Shown in pieces: positions 1-7,557 of a stretch of DNA of 37,462 nt. The number at the start of each line of letters is the position of its first letter. Position 1 is the stretch's first letter. Source of the stretch: DASUXY01 sp036377675 (lineage in GTDB: Bacteria; Bacillota; Bacilli; Bacillales; Amphibacillaceae). The DNA lies in contig DASUXY010000038.1 of the NCBI GenBank assembly GCA_036377675.1, positions 1 through 37,462 of the forward strand, given 5' to 3'. The notes below the pieces were generated by a model. It was not told the DNA's origin, made no database searches, and saw nothing but the letters and a program-made list of their open reading frames with translations. A program made the translations under genes and the position numbers.

Positions 1-1
1 A

Positions 2-61
2 TTATTAAATGAGGAAGTAGACGAATATAAACAAACAGGTTTACTCCCGAATCAAAGGTAA
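2..61 (+). CDS. C-terminal end of an unidentified ORF (cut by window edge)
   Basis: An open frame of 19 codons runs in from the left edge and stops with TAA. Its last residues are acidic and polar (NEEVDEYKQTG). It is too short to identify, and it does not resemble the ComZ C-terminus that I would expect upstream of fabH by Bacillus synteny. It could be a real gene end or chance. Confidence 0.3.
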   Translation, partial: LLNEEVDEYKQTGLLPNQR

Positions 62-132
62 ACGAGACTTACATGTCCTTAATATTCATCAATCAGAGAT
101 GAGATGTGAGCAACTAAACAACAAAAAGATGC

Positions 133-161
133 TTGCATCCATCGTTTATATCCATTAAAAT
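133..161 (+). promoter_or_regulatory. sigma-A promoter of fabH-fabF
   Basis: TTGCAT (133-138), a 17-bp spacer and TAAAAT (156-161) form a reasonable sigma-A promoter. Transcription would start near 168, inside the adjoining FapR-type operator, about 50 nt before the fabH start codon. Confidence 0.6.
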
Positions 162-178
162 TAGTACCAGGTCATAAC
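160..178 (+). promoter_or_regulatory. FapR operator
   Basis: ATTAGTACCAGGTCATAAC closely matches the FapR operator known from Bacillus fatty acid genes (core TTAGTACC, about 17 bp). It overlaps the -10 end and probable start site of the fabH promoter, which suits repression relieved by malonyl-CoA. The fabHA-fabF promoter is an established FapR target in B. subtilis. FapR itself is not in this window. Confidence 0.8.
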
Positions 179-216
179 ATTTGTTATTAATATTATATAA
201 ATAGGGAGTTGTCAAG

Positions 217-1152
217 ATGGACGTAGGTATACTAGGGGTTGGTCACTATACTCCACCGAAGGTAGTTACAAATAAAGATATGGAAAAAATAGTTGATACG
301 AGTGATGAATGGATTCGGACAAGAACTGGAATTGAAGAGAGACGGATCGCTGATGATATGGATACATCGGATTTAGCGTTTGAAGCTGCGAAAAATGCCT
401 TAGAAGATGCGAATTTTAAGGCGGAAGATATTGATTTAATTTTAGTGTCAACAGTTACTCCCGATACACCATTTCCTTCTGTATCATGTATGATTCAGGA
501 AAGACTTGGAGCAAAAAATGCAGCAGCGATGGATGTTAGTGCAGCTTGTGCCGGATTTATGTATGGCATGGTGACAGCTAAGCAGTTCATTGAAACGAAA
601 AGCTATCAGCATATTTTAGTCGTCGGTGTCGAAAAACTATCCAAAATTACAGACTGGAGCGACCGTAGCACATGTGTACTATTTGGTGACGGTGCAGGAG
701 CAGTTGTCATGGGTGAAGTATCAGAAGGAAAAGGAATTCTTTCTTTCGAGCTTGGAGCAAATGGATCTGGAGGAAAACATTTATATCAAAATGATGAAGG
801 AACAATTGATATGAACGGCCGTGAAGTTTTCAAATTTGCGGTTCGACAAATGCCAGAATCGTCTGTAAATGTTATTGAGAAGCTCGGCTACAAAAAAGAA
901 AATGTTGATTATTTAATTCCTCATCAAGCGAATATGCGGATTATGAATGCAGCAAGACAACGTTTAGGTGTCCCTGAAGATAAAATGGCACAAACAATAA
1001 AAAAATATGGAAACAATTCATCAGCATCGATTCCAATCGCTTTATCAGAAAGCGTTAAAAGTGGTAAGATAAAAGATAATGATTTGGTCGTCTTAGTAGG
1101 ATTTGGTGCAGGATTAACGTGGGGCGCAATAGCTTTGCGCTGGGGTAAGTAA
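217..1152 (+). CDS. fabH: beta-ketoacyl-ACP synthase III
   Basis: FabH condenses an acyl-CoA primer with malonyl-ACP to start each fatty acid; in bacilli it prefers branched primers. The 311 residues show the FabH fold from end to end. The catalytic triad is Cys111 (in AACAGF), His236 (in PHQAN) and Asn266 (in YGNNSSAS). The GFGAGLTWGA motif lies at the C-terminus. The length is normal for the family. A GGGAG ribosome site sits just before the ATG. It is followed 38 bp later by fabF, forming a two-gene operon behind the FapR-controlled promoter and closed by the terminator after fabF. In B. subtilis the orthologue at this place is fabHA. Confidence 0.96.
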   Translation: MDVGILGVGHYTPPKVVTNKDMEKIVDTSDEWIRTRTGIEERRIADDMDTSDLAFEAAKNALEDANFKAEDIDLILVSTVTPDTPFPSVSCMIQERLGAKNAAAMDVSAACAGFMYGMVTAKQFIETKSYQHILVVGVEKLSKITDWSDRSTCVLFGDGAGAVVMGEVSEGKGILSFELGANGSGGKHLYQNDEGTIDMNGREVFKFAVRQMPESSVNVIEKLGYKKENVDYLIPHQANMRIMNAARQRLGVPEDKMAQTIKKYGNNSSASIPIALSESVKSGKIKDNDLVVLVGFGAGLTWGAIALRWGK

Positions 1153-1190
1153 TAGGAAGACTGTAGAAATGTAATAGGAGGATTGCTCAA

Positions 1191-2426
1191 ATGGATGAAA
1201 GAAGAGTCGTTGTGACTGGACTAGGGGCCGTAACCCCAGTTGGAAATGACGTAGAAACGATGTGGAAAAATATTGTTGCAGGTCGTTCAGGAATTGATGT
1301 CGTTACAAAAGTAAACAAAGATGACTTCCCCGCAACAGTGGCTGGCGAAGTAAAAGATTATGATCCGCTATTGTACATCGATAAAAAAGATGCACGACGG
1401 ATGGATTTGTTTACACAATATGCAGTGACCGCCTCGAAAATGGCAGTCGAAGATGCTCAGTTAACGATTGATGAAACGAATGCCGAACGAGTTGGCGTCT
1501 GGATTGGTTCAGGTATTGGTGGAATGACAACGTATGAAGAACAGTTTAAGAAATTTTTGAAAAGGGGTCATCGACGAGTCAGTCCGTTTTTTATACCGAT
1601 GATGATTCCAGATATGGCAGCAGGTCAAGTATCAATCCAACTCGGAGCTAAAGGTGTGAACTCTTGTACAGTGACCGCTTGTGCATCCGGCGCAAGTTCA
1701 ATTGGCGATGCTTTTAAAGCGATCCAGCGAGGTGATGTCGATTATATGATTGCTGGAGGCACGGAAGCTCCAATTACGAGTATGGCTTTTGCAGGTTTTT
1801 CCTCCATGAGAGCGTTGTCATTAAACGAAGATCCCACGAAAGCGAGTCGGCCATTCGATAAAAATCGAGACGGCTTTGTTATGGGAGAAGGAGCCGGAGT
1901 AATCGTTTTAGAAACATTAGAATCGGCGCAACAACGCGACGCTAAAATTTATGCAGAAATTGTCGGTTACGGTGCAACGGGCGATGCTTATCATATTACA
2001 GCACCAGCAGTAGATGGTGAAGGTGCAAAACGTGCGATGCAACAAGCATTAGAAGATGCAGGAGTTTCACCATCAGAAATCGATTATATTAATGCCCACG
2101 GTACGAGCACCGAGTTAAATGATCCGTATGAAACATCAGCTATTAAAAATGTTTTTGGAAAGCATGCTGAAAGACTAGCTGTTTCATCAACGAAGTCGAT
2201 GACGGGCCATTTACTAGGGGCAGCGGGTGGAGTAGAATCTGTTATTTGTTTAAAAACGATGGAAACGAATACGATTCCACCGACCATTAATTATGAAACA
2301 CCAGACCCCGCGTGTGATCTCGACTATGTGCCAAATAAATCACGAGAACAAGAAGTAAACGCAGTCGTTAGTAACTCTCTTGGCTTCGGTGGGCATAATG
2401 TCTCATTAGTCTTTAAAAAAGTATAG
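1191..2426 (+). CDS. fabF: beta-ketoacyl-ACP synthase II
   Basis: FabF carries out the elongation condensations of type II fatty acid synthesis, adding two carbons from malonyl-ACP to acyl-ACP. The 411-residue protein has the elongating KAS active site: Cys164 (in TACASGA), His303 (in NAHGTST), Lys335 and His340 (in STKSMTGHLLGA), and the C-terminal GFGGHN loop. The length is typical. An AGGAGG site at about 1177-1182 precedes the ATG. It is the second gene of the fabH-fabF operon and is followed by a strong terminator. Confidence 0.97.
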   Translation: MDERRVVVTGLGAVTPVGNDVETMWKNIVAGRSGIDVVTKVNKDDFPATVAGEVKDYDPLLYIDKKDARRMDLFTQYAVTASKMAVEDAQLTIDETNAERVGVWIGSGIGGMTTYEEQFKKFLKRGHRRVSPFFIPMMIPDMAAGQVSIQLGAKGVNSCTVTACASGASSIGDAFKAIQRGDVDYMIAGGTEAPITSMAFAGFSSMRALSLNEDPTKASRPFDKNRDGFVMGEGAGVIVLETLESAQQRDAKIYAEIVGYGATGDAYHITAPAVDGEGAKRAMQQALEDAGVSPSEIDYINAHGTSTELNDPYETSAIKNVFGKHAERLAVSSTKSMTGHLLGAAGGVESVICLKTMETNTIPPTINYETPDPACDLDYVPNKSREQEVNAVVSNSLGFGGHNVSLVFKKV

Positions 2427-2455
2427 TCATTAAAGATAATGGTATGATTCCGTTG

Positions 2456-2494
2456 AACTTGTAGAGAAAGCGATGTTTCTCTACAAGTTTTTTG
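2456..2494 (+). terminator. intrinsic terminator after fabF
   Basis: A perfect 14-bp stem (AACTTGTAGAGAAA at 2456-2469 with its complement at 2476-2489) closes a 6-nt loop and runs into a T tract. It ends the fabH-fabF operon. Confidence 0.9.
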
Positions 2495-2608
2495 TTGTGT
2501 AAATGAATGAAAAATGACACGAACCGCTATGAAAAGAAATCCGATTCATGAACGTTACGAGATGTGCATATATTGTGTTAACGATGAGGACAAGCGTAGG
2601 TGGGTGAA

Positions 2609-2815
2609 ATGTGGCATATTTTTTTATTTTTAATCGGCTTTGGACTAGCTGTTTCTGGTGGAGTGACGATGATTGCCTATATGAACTTCTTGCCGGCTGG
2701 AGTTACTTGGCTAGAGTATTTTATCTATGTAAAGGGTCAAGTTGAATGTTACTTTTTCCCGATAGGTTTATTGATTATGACACTCGTTATTTATCGTTTT
2801 CCGAACAACTCTTAA
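2609..2815 (+). CDS. small two-helix membrane protein, function unknown
   Basis: The 68-residue product has two hydrophobic segments: about residues 4-26 (IFLFLIGFGLAVSGG onward) and about 45-62 (YFFPIGLLIMTLVIY). A polar loop carrying one Cys lies between them, and the tail RFPNNS is polar. I chose the ATG at 2609 because an AGGTGG site (2598-2603) is correctly spaced for it; an upstream GTG at 2600 lies inside that site. It sits between the fabF terminator and yjbA. I do not recognise a family with a known function. Confidence 0.65.
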   Translation: MWHIFLFLIGFGLAVSGGVTMIAYMNFLPAGVTWLEYFIYVKGQVECYFFPIGLLIMTLVIYRFPNNS

Positions 2816-2889
2816 TCCGACCGAATATTTTATATGAATGATGGTCATAATGTATGGTAAATCATGCAATCTAAAGTGAGGGTTGTCGT

Positions 2890-3666
2890 ATGTTATATGT
2901 ACACGATGTTTGGGTGAATTGGTTTGAAGGTGAGGAAAATGGTTATAACGTTTGTTATTTTCATGAATGGCGTAAGGAGGATAAAATAGAGTTACTGGAT
3001 CAAGTCCCGCTACTATACATAAGTGAATCATTGTTCGATTATATCGAAAATGATATGCACGATTTACCTAAAGTGCTCCTCGATAAAATATATAAGCGAA
3101 CATATGTCAGAAAAGGTCATAAAAGGGATTTGCTTGATTATGCCGCTGTTGTCACTGATGGAAACGATATTATTGCTTTTGATACGATCGGTTATGGAAT
3201 ACCTGTTCGAAAAAGTAGACTCATTCCGAGACAAGAACAACTAGTGTTGGAAATGATCGATAATGAAAAGATAGAGAATATTTCTATCGATAGAAAGTCG
3301 GCTCCAAAGGAATATCATATTCTATCGATGGCTCCGCAGTTTATCTATGGGCTTACGAGAAGAGAACGGCAATTAAAACAGCTCCTTATGATGGGGATCG
3401 ATCAGCTTCGAACATCAAATAACATTGAAGAGTTGCGTTATTGGTTAACGGAATGGGATCCGAAGCAATATCCTTACATTCGTTTTATGGATGAGGAAAA
3501 AGTTTGGAATAAATTATACAACGGTGTGAAAAAAGGATGGAGCAGTGCCCATGAAGATTTATGTAAAAAGCTTATAAAAGGACATCCATTTCTTGAAAAA
3601 ATGTGGGAATTAGAAAATAAGCAATGCAATACACGTTCTAAATTAAAATCAAAAAATAATCAGTGA
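2890..3666 (+). CDS. yjbA: UPF0736 family protein YjbA
   Basis: The 258-residue product matches the conserved Bacillus protein YjbA almost throughout. Landmarks are the start MLYVHDVWVNWFEGEENG, the IGYGIPVRKSRLIPRQEQ segment, the LTRRERQLKQLL segment and the EWDPKQYP block. It appears soluble and cytoplasmic, with no signal peptide or membrane segment. The function is unknown in the family. Its place directly before a convergent trpS is the same as in B. subtilis. Its stop codon lies inside the shared bidirectional terminator. Confidence 0.9.
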   Translation: MLYVHDVWVNWFEGEENGYNVCYFHEWRKEDKIELLDQVPLLYISESLFDYIENDMHDLPKVLLDKIYKRTYVRKGHKRDLLDYAAVVTDGNDIIAFDTIGYGIPVRKSRLIPRQEQLVLEMIDNEKIENISIDRKSAPKEYHILSMAPQFIYGLTRRERQLKQLLMMGIDQLRTSNNIEELRYWLTEWDPKQYPYIRFMDEEKVWNKLYNGVKKGWSSAHEDLCKKLIKGHPFLEKMWELENKQCNTRSKLKSKNNQ

Positions 3667-3688
3667 GCGAATGCTCACTGATTATTTT
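3653..3688. terminator. bidirectional terminator between yjbA and trpS
   Basis: A perfect 16-bp inverted repeat (3653-3668 with 3673-3688, loop GAAT) has an A run on one side and a T run on the other, so it can end transcription from both strands. The yjbA stop (3664-3666) lies in the left arm and the trpS stop (3682-3684) in the right arm. Confidence 0.9.
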
Positions 3689-4677
3689 TGTTTGTGAACT
3701 CGACCGAGTCCAACAGCTTTTTTTGCTTTTTTAAGCATTTTATTAGCCGTAATAGAAGCATTTTCTTTCCCTTCGTCTAAGATATCATCGAGTTCAGGTG
3801 AGTCGATGAGTTTAGCATATTTGTCTTGGATTGGTTGGAGCATATCAATCACTGCATTTGCTACATCTTGTTTAAACTCCCCATACCCTTTTCCTGCAAA
3901 ATTTTCTTCTGAGGATTTGATGGATACACCAGTACAACTCGAATAAATTGTTAATAAATTGGACACGCCCGGTTTATTTTCTTTATCATATTTGACAACA
4001 CCTTCTGAATCAGTCACAGCGCTCTTAATTTTCTTTTCGATTTTCTTAGGTTCATCGAGCATTGAAATAAATCCTTTTTCGTTGTCATCCGATTTACTCA
4101 TTTTTTTAGTCGGCTCTTGTAAGGACATGATACGCGCTCCGACTTCTGGGATACGTGGTTCTGGAACTGTAAAAATATCATTAAATCGGTTGTTAAACCG
4201 TTCAGCTAAATTTCTCGTTAATTCCAAGTGTTGTTTCTGGTCATCGCCAACGGGAACGACATCCGTATTGTAGAGCAAAATATCAGCAGCCATCAATGCT
4301 GGATATGTAAATAGGGCGGAAGAAACTGTTTCTTGTTTCGATGATTTATCTTTAAACTGTGTCATCCGTTCAAGCTCGCCCATATAACTAATCGATTGCA
4401 AGATCCAACCGAGCTGTGTATGTGCGGGAACTTCGGATTGGATAAAAAGCGTTGACTTTTTAGGATCAATGCCAGATGCTAGGTAAAGAGCGGCTAGTGA
4501 CCGTATATTGTTTCTTAGTTCAAGACGATCCTGAGGTACGGTAATCGCATGTTCATCTACAATACAAAAATAACAGTGATAATCATCTTGAAGTTGGACA
4601 AATTGTCTGAGAGCCCCTAAATAATTTCCAAGTGTTAATGTTCCACTCGGTTGAATTCCTGAAAAAATTGTTTTCAT
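3682..4677 (-). CDS. trpS: tryptophan--tRNA ligase
   Basis: TrpRS charges tRNA-Trp. The 331-residue protein begins MKTIFSGIQPSGTLTLGNYLG, the usual start of bacterial TrpRS. The class I HIGH equivalent is TLGN (residues 15-18) and the second signature is KMSKS (192-196). I chose the ATG at 4677 because an AGGAGTG site precedes it and because the open frame upstream (to 4767) lies in the leader RNA and adds 30 unrelated residues. It is a single gene with its own promoter and a leader of about 335 nt. It converges on yjbA. Confidence 0.96.
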   Translation of the reverse strand: MKTIFSGIQPSGTLTLGNYLGALRQFVQLQDDYHCYFCIVDEHAITVPQDRLELRNNIRSLAALYLASGIDPKKSTLFIQSEVPAHTQLGWILQSISYMGELERMTQFKDKSSKQETVSSALFTYPALMAADILLYNTDVVPVGDDQKQHLELTRNLAERFNNRFNDIFTVPEPRIPEVGARIMSLQEPTKKMSKSDDNEKGFISMLDEPKKIEKKIKSAVTDSEGVVKYDKENKPGVSNLLTIYSSCTGVSIKSSEENFAGKGYGEFKQDVANAVIDMLQPIQDKYAKLIDSPELDDILDEGKENASITANKMLKKAKKAVGLGRVHKQK

Positions 4678-5012
4678 CAAAATCACTCCTACGTTAATCA
4701 TTGTAAATTCGAGATGGTATGTAGCGAGCTCGATCATTCTTTTACGATTAGACATTAAAAAGCTCATTCATCCTTGACGAGGGACGAATGAACCGTGTGG
4801 CAACACGAATTTGTATACTCACTCTACAAGATTACTTCATCGTTGTAACAAAACAAACTGTTAACGGTAAAGATCCAAAGCCCTATTTACAGTTTACGTA
4901 AACGACCAACTTTCTTCTACAATTCATCTAAAAGTCGTTTACGAAGCCCTGTTTAGATAAACCGACTGTAACTTGTACGTGCCCTTTAACGTCGCTTCCT
5001 ATATTTAATTAT
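4678..5012 (-). promoter_or_regulatory. trpS leader RNA, T-box type with an atypical core
   Basis: The transcribed leader is about 335 nt, the usual T-box size. Near its 3' end it carries GTGTTGCCACACGG (4793-4806), which matches the 14-nt T-box consensus at about ten positions. Next comes the characteristic TTCGTCCCT, then a terminator hairpin (10-bp stem 4764-4773 with 4782-4791, one wobble) and TTTTT (4757-4761). The tRNA-pairing bulge reads UUGC where tRNA-Trp would need UGGC. Upstream there is a 10-bp stem (4897-4906 with 4934-4943). Two UGG triplets (4906-4908 and 4875-4877) could be the specifier; I cannot choose between them. The role would be induction of trpS by uncharged tRNA-Trp. 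Confidence 0.6.
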
Positions 5013-5018
5013 GCTTAG

Positions 5019-5047
5019 ATTATATACACTCTCTTACACGAAAGCAA
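5019..5047 (-). promoter_or_regulatory. sigma-A promoter of trpS
   Basis: On the minus strand TTGCTT (5042-5047), a 17-bp spacer and a perfect TATAAT (5019-5024) form a strong promoter. The transcript would begin near 5012 and include the leader. Confidence 0.8.
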
Positions 5048-5157
5048 GCGATGGAAAGTATGAGCGGAGAGGACTTTATATTTCAACTTTCTTTATTGTT
5101 CGATATAATAAGAAGATATTATAATGATCGCTTCAAAAAAATTAGGAGATTGATTGT

Positions 5158-6375
5158 ATGCACATGAAACAGCACGGAGTTTGCATATGGGGAAGTATAT
5201 GTTTAGCTAGTTTATTTTTCTTACTCATCCCCCCTAATGAAATAAGGAGTGAGCGAAACGATGAGCCTTTATTTCATGCAAAAAAAGAGCTAAGTCTTCA
5301 ACCGATTGATGTTAAACAACCATTTAAACGGTTTTCATTCGACTCTGGATACAATTTTGAATATCCAGAGGCAGTAAGAGGCATATATGTAACGGGTAAA
5401 ACAGCTGGTGAAGATCGATTTCAACAGTTGATTAATCTTATTGAGAATTCAGATTTAAATACGATCGTCCTCGATATTAAAGAAGACTCGGGTCATTTAA
5501 CATTCGTTCCTACTAAAGGTTCACCATACAGGAAAATCGCCAAAAATAAAATTAAAAATGTACAACGAATGATGGAAACATTAGAAGAAAAAAACATTTA
5601 TCCGATTGCTCGAATTGTCGTATTTAAAGATTCAGTTCTTGCGCATAAAAGACCGGATTTATCGTTTACGAAAGATGGCTCCGTATGGGTTAATAACGGG
5701 GGTGAAGCGTTTGTCAACCCGTTTGAAAAGGAAGTTTGGGAATACAATATCGATATTGCTAAAATGGCAGCTGAAATCGGTTTTCAAGAAATTCAATTTG
5801 ATTATGTTCGCTTTCCTGAAGGGTTTGAAATACGAGATGAACAATTGGAATACAGTTTAGGTAATTATGAAAATTCAGAGCTTGAGCCGATCCAAAGACG
5901 TGTTGAAGCGGTTACTGATTTTGTAGCTTATGCGAAAGAGGAATTACAATATTATGATGTTGACGTCTCCGTAGATATCTTCGGTTATGCGACAACGATT
6001 CCTGAAACGCCAGGTATTGGGCAAAACTTTGCTAAAATTTCTGAACAAGTTGATGTCATTTCTTCGATGATTTACCCAAGTCACTGGTCACCGAATAACT
6101 TTGGAATTCCACTTCCTGATGAAGAGCCATATCGCCTTGTCACAGAATATGCAAAAGTAGAAAATCAAGTGCTCGGAAAGCTTAAAAATCCGCCAGTTTC
6201 ACGCCCGTGGATTCAAGACTTTGAAGCGCCATGGCTTTATGAAGGATCACCTACAACATATGGAAAAGCGGAGGTCGAGGCACAAATTAAAGCATTAAAT
6301 GAAAATGGGATCGATGAATTTCTCATTTGGAATGCGAGTAATCGATATACAAACAATGTTGATTATACGCCTTAA
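5158..6375 (+). CDS. putative glycoside hydrolase, DUF4015 family
   Basis: The 405-residue product starts with a short basic segment and a hydrophobic stretch (about residues 9-25, ending LIPPNE), so it is probably exported or anchored by an uncleaved N-terminus. The body is a TIM-barrel-like DUF4015 domain, marked by AVRGIYVTG near residue 75, VLDIKEDSG, the diagnostic QFDYVRFPEG near residue 218, and SSMIYPSHW. The family is assigned to putative carbohydrate-active enzymes, but the substrate is not established. An AGGAG site (5144-5148) precedes the ATG. It is monocistronic, diverges from trpS, and is followed 44 bp later by a long hairpin repeat. Confidence 0.85.
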   Translation: MHMKQHGVCIWGSICLASLFFLLIPPNEIRSERNDEPLFHAKKELSLQPIDVKQPFKRFSFDSGYNFEYPEAVRGIYVTGKTAGEDRFQQLINLIENSDLNTIVLDIKEDSGHLTFVPTKGSPYRKIAKNKIKNVQRMMETLEEKNIYPIARIVVFKDSVLAHKRPDLSFTKDGSVWVNNGGEAFVNPFEKEVWEYNIDIAKMAAEIGFQEIQFDYVRFPEGFEIRDEQLEYSLGNYENSELEPIQRRVEAVTDFVAYAKEELQYYDVDVSVDIFGYATTIPETPGIGQNFAKISEQVDVISSMIYPSHWSPNNFGIPLPDEEPYRLVTEYAKVENQVLGKLKNPPVSRPWIQDFEAPWLYEGSPTTYGKAEVEAQIKALNENGIDEFLIWNASNRYTNNVDYTP

Positions 6376-6419
6376 CGCTTGCACATCGTAATCTTTAAGC
6401 GATGAACGGTAAAAAAATC

Positions 6420-6550
6420 GAGGCTGGGACATAAGTTAAAAATTAGTTGATTTTAGGTTAAATCATAAAAATAGAACCGGATGAAATTAAGGTTTTTAAA
6501 TTAGATTTCATGCGGTTTATTCATTTTAAAAAGAGTTTTGTCCCAGCCTC
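6420..6550 (+). repeat. long hairpin repeat, copy A (probable 3' UTR terminator)
   Basis: The ends GAGGCTGGGAC (6420-6430) and GTCCCAGCCTC (6540-6550) are exact inverted repeats, extended to 12 bp by a flanking C/G pair. An inner hairpin (CCGGATGAAAT with ATTTCATGCGG) has one mismatch. A T-rich tract follows (6554 onward), so the element can act as a terminator for the gene that stops 44 bp upstream. A second copy lies at 28371-28491 on the other strand. Confidence 0.85.
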
Positions 6551-6621
6551 GTGCTTTTTTTGCTATTTTTATTGTATAAATTGGCGCTTTCGTACCCAAA
6601 TTAAGAATGAAAGCAGTTCAT

Positions 6622-6649
6622 TTGACATTGATTTCTGTTTCGCTATAAT
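6622..6649 (+). promoter_or_regulatory. sigma-A promoter of yjbC
   Basis: TTGACA (6622-6627), a 16-bp spacer and TATAAT (6644-6649), both hexamers perfect, lie 30 bp before the yjbC start. In B. subtilis the corresponding promoter reads through yjbC into spx; here a hairpin after yjbC could limit that. Confidence 0.8.
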
Positions 6650-6679
6650 TAAACCGTATAAAAAATGAAGGAGTAGATT

Positions 6680-7267
6680 ATGAATTGGTATGAAAAATTG
6701 AGTGAGTATTTCCCGATTGAAGAGATGAAGTCGAAGCGGCATATGGACATTCTTTTAAAGGAAAAAGGTGAAGTTTATTATAAAGATGAAGGCCCTTACC
6801 ATGTTCTTATGTATGCGGAGTTCGATACGTTCGTATTTATAGATTACTTATGGGTATCGGCAAAAGCAAGAGGGCAAGGAATTGGTCACAAATTAATTGA
6901 AAAACTAAAAGCGAAGAAAAAGCGAATTATTTTAGAAGTAGAACCGGTTGATTATGAAGATACCGATACAGAAAAAAGATTACGTTTTTACAAAAGGGAA
7001 GGCTTTTCTCACGCTCAATCGATTGGATACAATCGCCGTTCATTAGCAACTGATGAAGAAACTCCATTGGAGATTTTGTATTGGTCTCCATTTGATGAAT
7101 CAGAAGATGTCATTTATGAGCAAATGAAAAAAATGTACGAAACGATTCATACGTATAAAGATAAAGAAATATATGGGAAATCATACCAACCAGCTGAAGA
7201 AGTTTTAGAATATAATGAAAAGAGAACGTCAGATGACGTTTTTAAAAATATTCAAGTACGAAAGTAA
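6680..7267 (+). CDS. yjbC: GNAT-family acetyltransferase YjbC
   Basis: The 195-residue protein carries a GNAT acetyltransferase domain. The acetyl-CoA pyrophosphate loop is ARGQGIGHKLIEKL (about residues 63-76), and LRFYKREGF (about 101-109) is the usual C-terminal GNAT motif. The substrate is unknown. The C-terminal third (about 125-195) is charged and outside the GNAT core, as in B. subtilis YjbC. It lies directly upstream of spx, and in B. subtilis the two form an operon induced by cell-envelope and thiol stress. An AAGGAG site precedes the ATG. Confidence 0.88.
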   Translation: MNWYEKLSEYFPIEEMKSKRHMDILLKEKGEVYYKDEGPYHVLMYAEFDTFVFIDYLWVSAKARGQGIGHKLIEKLKAKKKRIILEVEPVDYEDTDTEKRLRFYKREGFSHAQSIGYNRRSLATDEETPLEILYWSPFDESEDVIYEQMKKMYETIHTYKDKEIYGKSYQPAEEVLEYNEKRTSDDVFKNIQVRK

Positions 7268-7272
7268 CTTTT

Positions 7273-7307
7273 AAAAAACAAGCCTCGCTGTAGAGACTTG
7301 TTTTTTC
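7273..7307 (+). terminator. intrinsic terminator after yjbC
   Basis: AAAAAACAAGCCTC pairs with AGACTTGTTTTTT across a short loop, with one mismatch, and ends in a T run. The A run on the other side would also stop minus-strand transcripts. Confidence 0.7.
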
Positions 7308-7557
7308 TTCTATATTCATACATAGAGCGAGAAGTCAAGATGTAATCTTTGCTATGCAAACCATTTATTTCAATAATTTATGTTTAAATAATGCGGAAAG
7401 GGGAACTCTAAAAGTAATTAAGAACAAATTATGAACATTCGATTAGCCCCTACCTTTTACTTGACAATTGTAGTATAATGTACTTAAGGGTAATTTAAAG
7501 TGATTATTATTTAATAAATGTTTATTATATAGACATAAAATGAGGAGTGGAAGTTTT

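Noticed and set aside
4793..4807. Plus-strand reading TGGCAACACG, which looks like a perfect T-box core for a rightward gene
   Set aside because: The sequence is partly self-complementary, so both strands look T-box-like. The plus strand lacks the following CGTCC/terminator and has no downstream amino-acid gene, whereas the minus strand has both and leads into trpS.
7461..7479. TTGACA and TATAAT upstream of spxA as one promoter
   Set aside because: The two perfect hexamers are only 7 bp apart, so they cannot work together. I could not pair either with a convincing partner.
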